A DNA stretch of 15,631 nt from JBLHRE01 sp047625765. GTDB lineage: Bacteria > Bacteroidota > Bacteroidia > Flavobacteriales > JBLHRE01. Where the stretch lies: positions 1 to 15,631 of the forward strand of contig JBLHRE010000027.1 of NCBI GenBank assembly GCA_047625765.1, read 5' to 3'. Shown piece after piece: positions 1-6,746 of the stretch; position 1 is the stretch's first letter; the number at the start of each line of letters is the position of its first letter. The notes below the pieces were generated by a model. That model worked only from the letters and a program-made list of their open reading frames with translations, searched no databases and was not told the origin of the DNA. A program made the position numbers and the translations under genes.

Positions 1-56
1 CAACTGTCATAATTGATATGCACATTACCCTTTGCATCAACCAACATGGCAAGCAT
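1..56 (-). CDS. Possible 5' end of a divergent gene, cut by the window edge
   Basis: Read on the minus strand from an ATG at 56 there are about 18 open codons (MLAMLVDAKGNVHINYDS) running off the window. An in-frame TAG lies directly before this ATG, so the gene cannot start further upstream in this frame; a second ATG at 46 is also possible. No clear ribosome binding site is seen. The position, divergent from an HxlR-type regulator, is where such regulators usually have their target, often a flavin or NAD(P)H oxidoreductase, but the visible residues do not identify a family. It could equally be a remnant, because a zinc-ribbon-like stretch (CVNCGKKAG) precedes the stop in the same frame. Confidence 0.25.
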   Translation of the reverse strand, partial: MLAMLVDAKGNVHINYDS

Positions 57-196
57 CTAAGAAGTAAGCACCAACCTTTTAATCCCTGCTTTTTTACCGC
101 AATTAACACACGTATTATTCCTTAAACATCACAATGTTGTCCCACATATCCAGAAATATTTGTTAGAAGTAGCTTTTACATATCTGATTAATTTTA

Positions 197-217
197 TTAC
201 TTTTGTTTTGCAAGTAA
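197..217 (+). promoter_or_regulatory. Putative HxlR operator overlapping a -7 box
   Basis: A dyad TTACTT-N9-AAGTAA lies at 197-202 and 212-217, 18 bp before the regulator's ATG. A Bacteroidota -7 element of the form TAnnTTTG (TACTTTTG, 198-205) sits inside its left half. HxlR/YodB/QorR-type regulators are known to bind TACTT...AAGTA-like dyads, often their own promoter. I see no -33 TTG at normal spacing. Operator function is inferred. Confidence 0.45.
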
Positions 218-235
218 TATTTAGCACATGTTAAT

Positions 236-682
236 ATGAAAACTGATTTCCGCTGCATATGTCCAATCACCACAGCAATCGACATTGTAGGAGATAAATG
301 GACCTTGGTAATAATTAAGCAAATGCTTTTAGAGGGGAAGAAAACCTTTAAAGATTTTACGGAAAGTGATGAATCTATCGCTACCAATATATTGTCTTCA
401 CGACTCAAAATGCTAGAAGAATTTGAGTTGATAAGCAAGGAAAAAATCCTCAATAATAAAAAGACAAACATTTATCTTTTAACAGATAAAGGGCTTGGCT
501 TAATACCAACTATTGTAGAATTAACACTTTGGAGTGATAAAAATCTACGTGGATTTCATCCAGGTTTGTATGCTGATGAGCGCTTAAAAATGATACATAA
601 AGAAAAAGAAGCATTCATCAAGACCCTTGCAGAAAATTACAAAACAGAAAATTGGCCAGAGCAATGCAAGCAATACAGTTAA
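236..682 (+). CDS. HxlR-family winged-helix transcriptional regulator
   Basis: A 148-aa DNA-binding protein of the HxlR (MarR-like winged helix) family. The signature CPI...DIVGDKWTLVII is at residues 9-28, followed by the recognition-helix region (FKDFTES..IATNILSSRLKMLEEFELI, about 38-66) and the wing (KTNIYLLTDKG). The length is slightly above the usual 100-130 aa because of a charged C-terminal tail (about 105-148). Cys7 and Cys9 are at the N-terminus; the Cys in the CP motif matches the redox-sensing cysteine of YodB/QorR-type members, so it may sense quinones, aldehydes or thiol stress (inference). The ATG at 236 is the only start that gives the complete N-terminal motif. A TTACTT...AAGTAA dyad just upstream suggests autoregulation. 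The next gene starts 61 bp downstream on the same strand with no visible terminator between, but there is no functional link to it. Confidence 0.9.
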   Translation: MKTDFRCICPITTAIDIVGDKWTLVIIKQMLLEGKKTFKDFTESDESIATNILSSRLKMLEEFELISKEKILNNKKTNIYLLTDKGLGLIPTIVELTLWSDKNLRGFHPGLYADERLKMIHKEKEAFIKTLAENYKTENWPEQCKQYS

Positions 683-743
683 AAGACAGCTAAACAACTT
701 GTTTTTATACGCTGCTGATTTTTACATAAACTAGTTTAGAGAA

Positions 744-1898
744 ATGATGGGAAAAGATTTTGATTTTGGGTTTGACTTTGGGAAAGGTTTTATGTTTAGT
801 AAACACATTCCAAAAGAAGTAAGCCATTTTGATCGTGTATTTGACATTTTCAAAGAACTACTCACCCACACTTCTGGAGATATTGATGAAGCATTAGAAT
901 GGCTAGATTCTCTGGATAAAGAATACAAGATATTCACTGCAGAATATACTCAAGAAGATTTTGTGGAAGATCTCAAAAAACGAGATTATATCAAAGAGGA
1001 AAAAGATCCAAAGGATGGTAAATCAGGAGCAGGAAAAGGCAAGAAATTATTAACAGCAAAAATGGAGTCTGCATTGCGTAAGTACGCATTAGATCAAATT
1101 TTTGGAAAGTTAAAAAATAGCGGTGCAGGAAATCACCTAACAACAAAAGTAGGAGCTGGAGATGAGCGTGATGGCGAAAATAGACCCTTTCAGTATGGGG
1201 ATGATTTAGGTATGGTTGACATGACTGAAAGTTTAAAAAACGCACAAATAAACAATGGAATTTCAGACTTAAGACTAACCGAAAATGACTTAATTGTAGA
1301 ACAAACTAAACACAAAGCACAGATGAGCACGGTGCTAATGATTGATATTTCTCACTCAATGATTTTGTACGGTGAAGACCGTATTACACCGGCAAAAAAA
1401 GTTGCTATGGCTTTGGTTGAATTAATCAACCGCAAATACCCTAAAGATTCCATCGATATTATAGTTTTTGGAAATGAAGCGTGGCCAATTAAAATTAAAG
1501 ATCTGCCTTACTTACAAGTAGGGCCTTATCATACAAATACTGTTGCTGGACTTGAATTGGCAATGGATATTCTTCGTAGAAAGCGAAATACCAACAAGCA
1601 AATTTTTATGATTACCGATGGGAAGCCAAGTTGTGTCAAATTGCCTTCGGGAGAATTTTACAAGAACAGCAACGGCTTAGATCAAATGATCGTTAAAAAA
1701 TGTCTGAACAAAGCTGCACAAGCTCGAAAATTGAAAATACCAATCACCACTTTCATGATTGCAACAGATCCATACTTACAACAGTTTGTGGATATGTTTA
1801 CAGCGCAAAACAATGGGAAATCTTTCTTGACAGGACTGACAGGCTTAGGAGAAATGATTTTTGAAGATTACGAAAAAAATAGAATTAAAAGATTATAA
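744..1898 (+). CDS. VWA (von Willebrand factor A) domain protein, partner of MoxR-type ATPase
   Basis: A 384-aa cytosolic protein with no signal peptide or membrane segment. The N-terminal 180 residues are helical and charged, with a Lys/Gly-rich linker at about 85-103. The VWA domain follows at about 194-384 and carries a full metal-ion-dependent adhesion site: DISHS at 201-205, Thr in HTNT (263-266) and ITDG (290-293). The arrangement resembles the ChlD/CoxE-like VWA proteins that work with AAA+ ATPases of the MoxR/magnesium-chelatase type to insert metals or remodel proteins. The ATPase gene starts 9 bp downstream, so the two are almost certainly co-transcribed and co-acting. Two consecutive ATGs (744 and 747) are possible starts. 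A 12-bp palindrome TAAACTAGTTTA lies at 727-738, just before the start. The client is unknown; no chlorophyll or Bat-type aerotolerance genes are adjacent. Confidence 0.88.
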   Translation: MMGKDFDFGFDFGKGFMFSKHIPKEVSHFDRVFDIFKELLTHTSGDIDEALEWLDSLDKEYKIFTAEYTQEDFVEDLKKRDYIKEEKDPKDGKSGAGKGKKLLTAKMESALRKYALDQIFGKLKNSGAGNHLTTKVGAGDERDGENRPFQYGDDLGMVDMTESLKNAQINNGISDLRLTENDLIVEQTKHKAQMSTVLMIDISHSMILYGEDRITPAKKVAMALVELINRKYPKDSIDIIVFGNEAWPIKIKDLPYLQVGPYHTNTVAGLELAMDILRRKRNTNKQIFMITDGKPSCVKLPSGEFYKNSNGLDQMIVKKCLNKAAQARKLKIPITTFMIATDPYLQQFVDMFTAQNNGKSFLTGLTGLGEMIFEDYEKNRIKRL

Positions 1899-1907
1899 AT
1901 ACAATAC

Positions 1908-3368
1908 ATGAAAAAAGAGATCACATTTCAAGAATTAAAAGATTCAGGATATAAAGACAAAACAATTAGCGCAGAAATTCAAGCTAATTTAATTACCAGA
2001 ATAAAAGCAAAACAAGCTGTTTTTGAGGGCTTATGGGGTTACGAAGACACTGTGGTGCCTCAACTCAAAAAAGCAATTCTGGCAGGACATCACATTAATC
2101 TTTTAGGATTACGAGGTCAAGCGAAAACTAAAATAGCAAGAAGCATGGTTGATCTGTTGGATGAATTTATGCCCATTGTAAAAGGGTCTGAAATTAACGA
2201 CAGTCCTTTTCATCCCATTTCAAAATATGCAAGAGACCTCATTGCTGAACACGGTGATAAAACGCCAATAGCATGGGTTCACCGATCGGAACGTTTCTTT
2301 GAAAAATTAGCTACGCCAGATGTAAATGTTTCTGATTTAATCGGAGACATCGACCCAATCAAGGCGGCCACTTTAAAGTTACCTTATTCCGATGAGCGTG
2401 TGCTACATTACGGGATGATTCCGCGTGCAAACCGTTCCATCTTTGTTCTTAATGAATTACCTGATTTACAGGCTAGGATTCAAGTATCTCTTTTCAATAT
2501 TTTGCAAGAAGGGGACATTCAAATACGTGGGTTTAAACTAAGAATGCCTCTTGATATTCAGTTTGTATTTACTGCAAACCCTGAGGATTACACCAATAGA
2601 GGAAGTATAGTGACACCTCTTAAAGATAGGATTGGATCACAAATTTTTACACACTATCCAAAATCAATTGCTCTTGCCCGTCAAATAACAGAGCAGGAAG
2701 CCAATGTATCTGAGGCGGACAAAAAAACCATTAGTGTTTCATCCTTAGCAAAAGACCTTTTAGAGGAAGTTGCTTTTGAAGCCCGAAAAAGCGAATATGT
2801 TGATGCAAAAAGTGGTGTAAGTGCTCGTTTAACCATTAGCGCCATGGAAAACTTAATGGCCGCTGCAAAGTTGCGACTTATTGAAACAGGTTCTGATACG
2901 TCATCTGTTCGATTAGTAGATTTTATGTCCATAATTCCATCCATCACTGGAAAAATTGAATTGGTATACGAAGGAGAAGAAGAAGGTGCTGGCAGCGTTG
3001 CTAAATTGTTAATTGATCAAGCAGTAATGACGCAATTCGAAAAAATATTCCCTCGAATTTCAAAACTAGAAAAAGAGGGCGTAAAAACACCCTACCTTGA
3101 TTTAGTTAATTGGTTCGATGATAATTTTATTGAATTAAATTATACAGACCCAGACTCCGAATTTTATGCTAGTCTAAAAAGCGTTACTCCCTTAGTGGAA
3201 GTTGTGAAGGAATATGCCTCTAAATTACCGGAAGAGGACCAATTATTCTGCATGGAATTGGTACTATGGGCTTTGACACTTAATAACAAATTAGATAAGT
3301 CGGATAATTCATCCAACTTCAAATTTGATTCAGTTGATGTGAGACAAAAATTTTACGGAGATAATTAG
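1908..3368 (+). CDS. MoxR-like AAA+ ATPase (magnesium-chelatase ChlI-like)
   Basis: A 486-aa AAA+ ATPase. The P-loop GLRGQAKT (67-74) follows the MoxR pattern GxPGxAKT. The Walker B strand IFVLNELPDL (178-187) has Asn-Glu where Asp-Glu is usual, keeping the catalytic Glu183. Sensor 1 is FTANPEDY (221-228) and a likely arginine finger sits in LKDRIG (238-243). An insertion with HRSERFFEKLATPDVNVSDLIGDIDP before Walker B is typical of this clade. The C-terminal 200 residues are helical and may form the lid and partner-binding region. MoxR ATPases act with VWA proteins as chaperones for metal insertion or assembly. The VWA gene ends 9 bp upstream, supporting a functional pair. The ATG at 1908 is the natural start. 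No membrane segments. The specific substrate cannot be told from context. Possible alternative name: sigma-54-interacting-type or ChlI family ATPase. Confidence 0.9.
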   Translation: MKKEITFQELKDSGYKDKTISAEIQANLITRIKAKQAVFEGLWGYEDTVVPQLKKAILAGHHINLLGLRGQAKTKIARSMVDLLDEFMPIVKGSEINDSPFHPISKYARDLIAEHGDKTPIAWVHRSERFFEKLATPDVNVSDLIGDIDPIKAATLKLPYSDERVLHYGMIPRANRSIFVLNELPDLQARIQVSLFNILQEGDIQIRGFKLRMPLDIQFVFTANPEDYTNRGSIVTPLKDRIGSQIFTHYPKSIALARQITEQEANVSEADKKTISVSSLAKDLLEEVAFEARKSEYVDAKSGVSARLTISAMENLMAAAKLRLIETGSDTSSVRLVDFMSIIPSITGKIELVYEGEEEGAGSVAKLLIDQAVMTQFEKIFPRISKLEKEGVKTPYLDLVNWFDDNFIELNYTDPDSEFYASLKSVTPLVEVVKEYASKLPEEDQLFCMELVLWALTLNNKLDKSDNSSNFKFDSVDVRQKFYGDN

Positions 3369-3747
3369 GCGACAAACAACTTGCTGCGATAAGCCAAGCA
3401 ATACTGGAGGGAATTTCAAATAGAACTTTAACAAGTAGCTTATATAGTTCTGATAAACAGCAGTCCAGCTAGGCGCAGCATCTCGATAGGTAGGTGTTTG
3501 CTCGGCATTTTGCCGCATTTATAAAAAGGATTAATTGCGAAGACAAGAAAAGTACCCGAGAGTCAAGTTCGATTTTTCGGGATATTCATTTCAACCAAAA
3601 ACCGCCTTTTCTAAGAACAAGAAATGCTTGTTTCTAGGTTATAATTTTGTAATAAGTACCTGTTCAAGAAAAAGAATATCAGATAAGTTGGAAACTATAA
3701 AATATTAATTAATAGCTATTTAGGATTTTGAGGTGAACTAAAAGTTA
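3369..3747. other. Intergenic stretch without a supported gene
   Basis: About 380 bp downstream of the ATPase operon. It contains a short hairpin CGGCA-TTT-TGCCG (3503-3515) without a good T-tract and a weak CCCGA/TCGGG pairing near 3555-3585. A 37-codon open stretch just after the ATPase stop lacks a start codon. I see no convincing terminator, RNA or gene. Confidence 0.5.
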
Positions 3748-3797
3748 CAAGTGCAATGCGAATAAGTGCAGCGGTGCACTTATTCGCATTGCACTTG
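3748..3797. repeat. Perfect 23-bp inverted repeat with 4-nt loop
   Basis: The left arm (3748-3770) and right arm (3775-3797) are exact reverse complements over 23 bp, separated by GCGG. The arms contain GTGCAATGCGAATAAGTGCA. The hairpin has no T-tract, so it is not a standard terminator. It lies directly upstream of, and partly within, the open frame of the small protein that follows. It could be a REP/MITE-type element, a recombination scar or a structured 5' leader. Confidence 0.9.
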
Positions 3798-4137
3798 CTA
3801 TAGAAATAAAGCGATACTGACACTATTGATTCTAATAAATCAGCTTCCTGCAATCGGGCAAGAAATTCTGCGACAAGACGGTTATTATGATACTGGATAC
3901 CCAAATTTCTTTTTTGTGGTTGTCCTTGATGAGAAAAATGAGATTGTATTCGATAGCAAAATTCTTGATTTTGACTGCGGTGATGAATTTTGTGACGCTG
4001 AGTTAATGGGGTCATTATCGAAAGAAACGACTGATAAAGGATTTGAATTTATGCTGTACAGAATTGAAGAAAAAATTGAAGTTGTTTGGACAGGAAAAGA
4101 AATAAAAACGCGCTACAACACGCTATATAGCAAATAG
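3766..4137 (+). CDS. Small possibly secreted protein of unknown function; 5' end uncertain or truncated
   Basis: The open frame begins at a GTG inside the inverted repeat. The first residues (MQRCTYSHCTCY) come from hairpin sequence and are unlikely to be native. From about residue 13 it reads NKAILTLLILINQLPAIGQE, which looks like a Bacteroidota signal peptide whose ATG has been lost or replaced. About 90 mature residues follow, including GYYDTGYPNFFFVVVLDEK and FDCGDEFCDAELM. No family is recognised. The C-terminus, WTGKEIKTRYNTLYSK, is encoded by a 35-bp sequence repeated exactly at 6695-6729, where it again ends an open frame. This suggests a cassette-like gene family sharing 3' ends. It may be a truncated pseudogene; expression is uncertain. 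Confidence 0.45.
   Translation: MQRCTYSHCTCYRNKAILTLLILINQLPAIGQEILRQDGYYDTGYPNFFFVVVLDEKNEIVFDSKILDFDCGDEFCDAELMGSLSKETTDKGFEFMLYRIEEKIEVVWTGKEIKTRYNTLYSK
4086..4120 (+). repeat. 35-bp direct repeat, copy 1 (encodes WTGKEIKTRYN)
   Basis: Identical over 35 bp to 6695-6729 and in the same reading frame relative to a nearby stop. In this copy it forms the 3' end of the small protein gene and is followed by the palindrome GCTATATAGC (4122-4131). Confidence 0.9.
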
Positions 4138-4675
4138 GGCGTTCAGTGTTTTACGAAAGTTCAGTACTATTTACAAACACCACTAAATTGGAAATTACCC
4201 GAAGGGAAGTATGGAATTTTGATCTTTTAAAAGTGATTAATTCAAAAATACAATATTTTTGCTCAGAGCAAAGTTGAAAGTTTATTCCTTTTCTACTGCC
4301 CTAATTGCTTTACACTAAACATTCAGCCGAATTAAACCATAATAGATTAAATATTGAAGCGTATTCGAAAATATAAAAAGCGATGAACAACATTATGCAT
4401 CTCTCAAATATATTGTAATCCAAATTCTGTTTCATTCCTTTTGAATCAAAATATCAATTGTTTGCAAAAACTAATTGGTCAACTTCTTACCCCAAATTAA
4501 CTTTCCATCAGTATATAAAATTATTTTCAATTCTGATTTGATACTATTAGGCACTATCATATTTAACTAAAAAAATCATAAGTGCATCACCTGTCTCCTT
4601 TGACATCTAATACACTTATGAAATCTTTAATTTGATAGTATCCTCCAATATGTTTTCAGAAGTAACTGAAATTAT
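4138..4675. other. AT-rich intergenic region with nested inverted repeats
   Basis: Very AT-rich, with stops in all frames and no gene seen. Near its right end, downstream of the minus-strand 419-aa gene, lie two nested inverted repeats. The outer pair is GATACTAT (4540-4547) with ATAGTATC (4635-4642). The inner pair is TCATAAGTG (4576-4584) with CACTTATGA (4613-4621), enclosing a 28-nt loop. These might fold at the 3' end of the minus-strand transcript. No T-tract marks a classical terminator. Confidence 0.5.
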
Positions 4676-5935
4676 TTACTCTTTATAAAAAGATTGAGAA
4701 GACATTCCGAATAATAACGGACTTGCTTCAACACCACTATAAGAATCTAAGGTAATTACTTTCGTGTTTTCTGGACCATCCTTAACTATATTCTTTACTC
4801 CCGCTGCAAGTGAAAAGTTTGCTCCAAATAAACTTATACTTGCTGAAGCATCAAACGATTTTTGGACAGTTTGCGTATACGTTTCTGTTGAAATAGTAAT
4901 CGTTACTTTTGGCTTATAAATTACCAAAGCTCTTGTAGGAACAAGATGCAGTGAACCATTTTCCCCAAAGAAATCGTTCATCGTAAATCTTGACCCTTCA
5001 GGAAATCTCACATTACTTGCACTTAACCAAGAAGCATCAAACCAAGACCCTCTGTTAATTCTAAAAGTATTAGCTCCTACAGCTTGAATATTAATACTGA
5101 ATTTTGTGTCGAGCAGTACTCTACTGGTATCAATATCAGTATGAGTAGAAATAGACAAGCACTTTCTTTTTACTGAAGTATGAACTACTTTATGCCAACT
5201 TCCTTTTTGCACCGTATCTTTGTTAATAGTCACATTAAGATCGGGAGCAGAACCCGCTGGACGGTTAGCCCATTTAGCCCTATAACTAGTAAGTTCATCT
5301 AACGATGTCACTAATCCCTCTTGACTAACACCACCAAAGCTAAATTTTTGCAAATTTGTTAAATCATTAACAGCTAATTGTGCCTCGGATAAAGAAAAAT
5401 CCACAGACTTCATGAATTCTCCAATTTCACTAGTAACTACAGCTTGTTGACTTTCAATATTACTGAATTTCAAGCTATATGATGGTCCTGCTGTGCCACC
5501 CTTAGATAACCAAGTAAAATATCCCATCCCCTCTGAAATATTAGGATATCTCTCTACAAATTGATTATAACTGTTTTCTGCATCTGCAACAGTTGTTTTA
5601 TATAAATCGGCCAAGTTACTTAATTCTACCTGGTACTGTTGATACTGAGCATTCCTTTGGAAATTAGAAGGAGCAATAGACGAAATAAAATCTTTGTATG
5701 CTCTTGCAACCAAATTAGTAGATTGAATGTAATATCCATCTAAATTAGCAGGAACTATATTAGCAAGAGTCCATGCCCCGTAGTCTAATCCACTGGTCCA
5801 TATTGCAGGTACTGGTTGTCCTGTGAATTGGAAAACAGTATTTTTTGATTTATCTTGTAAAGAAGGCCAATTTTTAATCATACCGTCTGCTAAATATTCC
5901 CACATGCTTTTTGAAGCAAAATCATCATCACTCAT
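4676..5935 (-). CDS. Unrecognised 419-aa protein with helical N-half and beta-rich C-half
   Basis: I do not recognise a named family. There is no signal peptide, no type IX sorting domain and no clear transmembrane helix, so it is probably cytosolic or released by another route. Residues 1-225 look alpha-helical, with Tyr/Gln-rich helices at about 78-130 and an aromatic-rich segment GMGYFTWLSKGG (136-147). Residues 230-419 look like beta strands: alternating hydrophobic stretches, GSWFDASWL (296-304), LVPTRALVIYKPKVTITIST (331-350), then an Ala/Ser-rich amphipathic stretch (360-380) and the end SPLLFGMSSQSF (405-416). The GSWFD...ALVIY...SxSASI layout resembles unannotated proteins I recall from varied bacteria and fungi; that is memory, not a search result. 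The minus-strand start is preceded by an A-rich leader typical of Bacteroidota. It stands alone between gene-free AT-rich flanks, which suggests an acquired gene. A pore-forming or lectin-like role is possible but unproven. Confidence 0.75.
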   Translation of the reverse strand: MSDDDFASKSMWEYLADGMIKNWPSLQDKSKNTVFQFTGQPVPAIWTSGLDYGAWTLANIVPANLDGYYIQSTNLVARAYKDFISSIAPSNFQRNAQYQQYQVELSNLADLYKTTVADAENSYNQFVERYPNISEGMGYFTWLSKGGTAGPSYSLKFSNIESQQAVVTSEIGEFMKSVDFSLSEAQLAVNDLTNLQKFSFGGVSQEGLVTSLDELTSYRAKWANRPAGSAPDLNVTINKDTVQKGSWHKVVHTSVKRKCLSISTHTDIDTSRVLLDTKFSINIQAVGANTFRINRGSWFDASWLSASNVRFPEGSRFTMNDFFGENGSLHLVPTRALVIYKPKVTITISTETYTQTVQKSFDASASISLFGANFSLAAGVKNIVKDGPENTKVITLDSYSGVEASPLLFGMSSQSFYKE

Positions 5936-6390
5936 TTTGTTTTATTTTTTGATTTCTTACTTACTCTATTTAGGGTTTTCAGTTTCCACCTTCATGATCA
6001 AAAGAAATAATAGTAGCTACTTAAATCGAATATTTCGTTTAGATTACATCACAAATATGTGCAGATATTCTAAATTTTAAATGAGTGTAAATACTCATTT
6101 AAAAAAACAGGTACTTATACTTAATCTTGTTATTGTCATATCATCTGACAATTCAAAAATTGAGGAATTAATGACCTGAATTATGAAAGGGTGACATGCG
6201 TGCTTGATATTTGGACATGAACATACTGGTTCTATGTATTGAAAAAAAAAAGGCACAATACAACATAAACGTAATAGCGGCTTAATGCTTCATTACAATT
6301 TTGTGTTGGAGCATGTACAGTGGTAAATCGAAACATTAGAGTATTTAATTGCGCTACTAAGCTTATACAACACCGTTGTACATAATTTAA
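5936..6390. other. Intergenic region upstream of the 419-aa gene, with two hairpins
   Basis: No supported gene. At 6075-6104 there is a perfect 12-bp stem (TTTTAAATGAGT / ACTCATTTAAAA) with a 6-nt loop, about 140 bp before the minus-strand start of the 419-aa gene. It could be an operator or a terminator-like hairpin. At 6366-6380 the 15-mer TACAACACCGTTGTA forms a 6-bp stem with a 3-nt loop, directly before a decayed membrane-protein frame. Confidence 0.5.
6075..6104. repeat. 12-bp perfect inverted repeat, 6-nt loop
   Basis: The arms 6075-6086 and 6093-6104 are exact reverse complements around GTAAAT. The right arm runs into an A-tract (to 6107). It lies in the upstream region of the minus-strand 419-aa gene. 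It may be a regulator site or hairpin; function is unknown. Confidence 0.75.
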
Positions 6391-6669
6391 AATGCTTTGA
6401 CTTATCAAATTTCACAAACAGGAAAATCACCAAAAGACGTACTTGTTGAATTTTGGGATAACTTATTTGGATTCTTACCGACCAAAAAACATTTGTTTGG
6501 TTCCGTTGCAGCTTTTTTCGAAAAACAAACTGAAAAATCCATGTTATTGTAAAACAAATTAATTTTATTTGGAATTAGCTTGTTATTATTCCTTTACACC
6601 CTCTGGGTCAAATCAAACGAAAGAAATTTAGAACAGATTAACACTGGTCTATCAAAAGCAACTAATTAA
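6391..6669 (+). pseudogene. Remnant of a small membrane protein with an in-frame stop
   Basis: One reading frame runs from just after a TAA at 6388-6390 to a TAA at 6667-6669. It is interrupted only by TAA at 6550-6552. The first part reads SPKDVLVEFWDNLFGFLPTK, then HLFGSVAAFFEKQTEKSMLL, then the stop. After the stop comes one hydrophobic segment, LILFGISLLLFLYTLW, followed by KSNERNLEQINTGLSKATN. No ATG opens the frame; only TTG at 6397 is available. It looks like a small one-helix membrane protein that has lost its start and gained a nonsense mutation. The family is not recognised. Confidence 0.45.
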
Positions 6670-6746
6670 TAACAGCAATAAAGACAGAAAGTAATTGGAC
6701 AGGAAAAGAAATAAAAACGCGCTACAACATGGTGTATAGAACATAA
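6666..6746 (+). pseudogene. 3' remnant of a second gene ending in WTGKEIKTRYN
   Basis: An open frame without a start codon (LITAIKTESN, then WTGKEIKTRYNMVYRT, then TAA at 6744-6746). Its last part comes from copy 2 of the 35-bp repeat at 6695-6729, in the same frame as the copy ending the gene at 4137. It is therefore a truncated relative or a shared cassette end. It overlaps the end of the preceding membrane-protein remnant. Confidence 0.5.
6695..6729 (+). repeat. 35-bp direct repeat, copy 2
   Basis: Exact match to 4086-4120. It is followed by a 7-bp stem ATGGTGT (6729-6735) / ACACCAT (6766-6772) with an internal CCC-TGC-GGG hairpin (6749-6757). The direct repeat GCTAC occurs at 6721-6725 and 6760-6764. 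The structure resembles a folded cassette-end site, though it does not match the integron attC consensus exactly. Confidence 0.85.

Noticed and set aside
3371..3477. Open stretch after the ATPase stop reading GDKQLAAISQAILEGISNRT
   Set aside because: There is no start codon or ribosome site, it ends after about 37 codons, and I see no family resemblance; may be chance.
3748..3797. Hairpin as a CRISPR repeat or Rho-independent terminator
   Set aside because: There is only one copy with no spacer array, and no T-tract follows either arm.
3716..4015. 99-codon minus-strand frame opposite the small secreted protein
   Set aside because: Antisense; the plus-strand frame has the signal-peptide-like segment and the repeated C-terminus, so the minus frame is a shadow.
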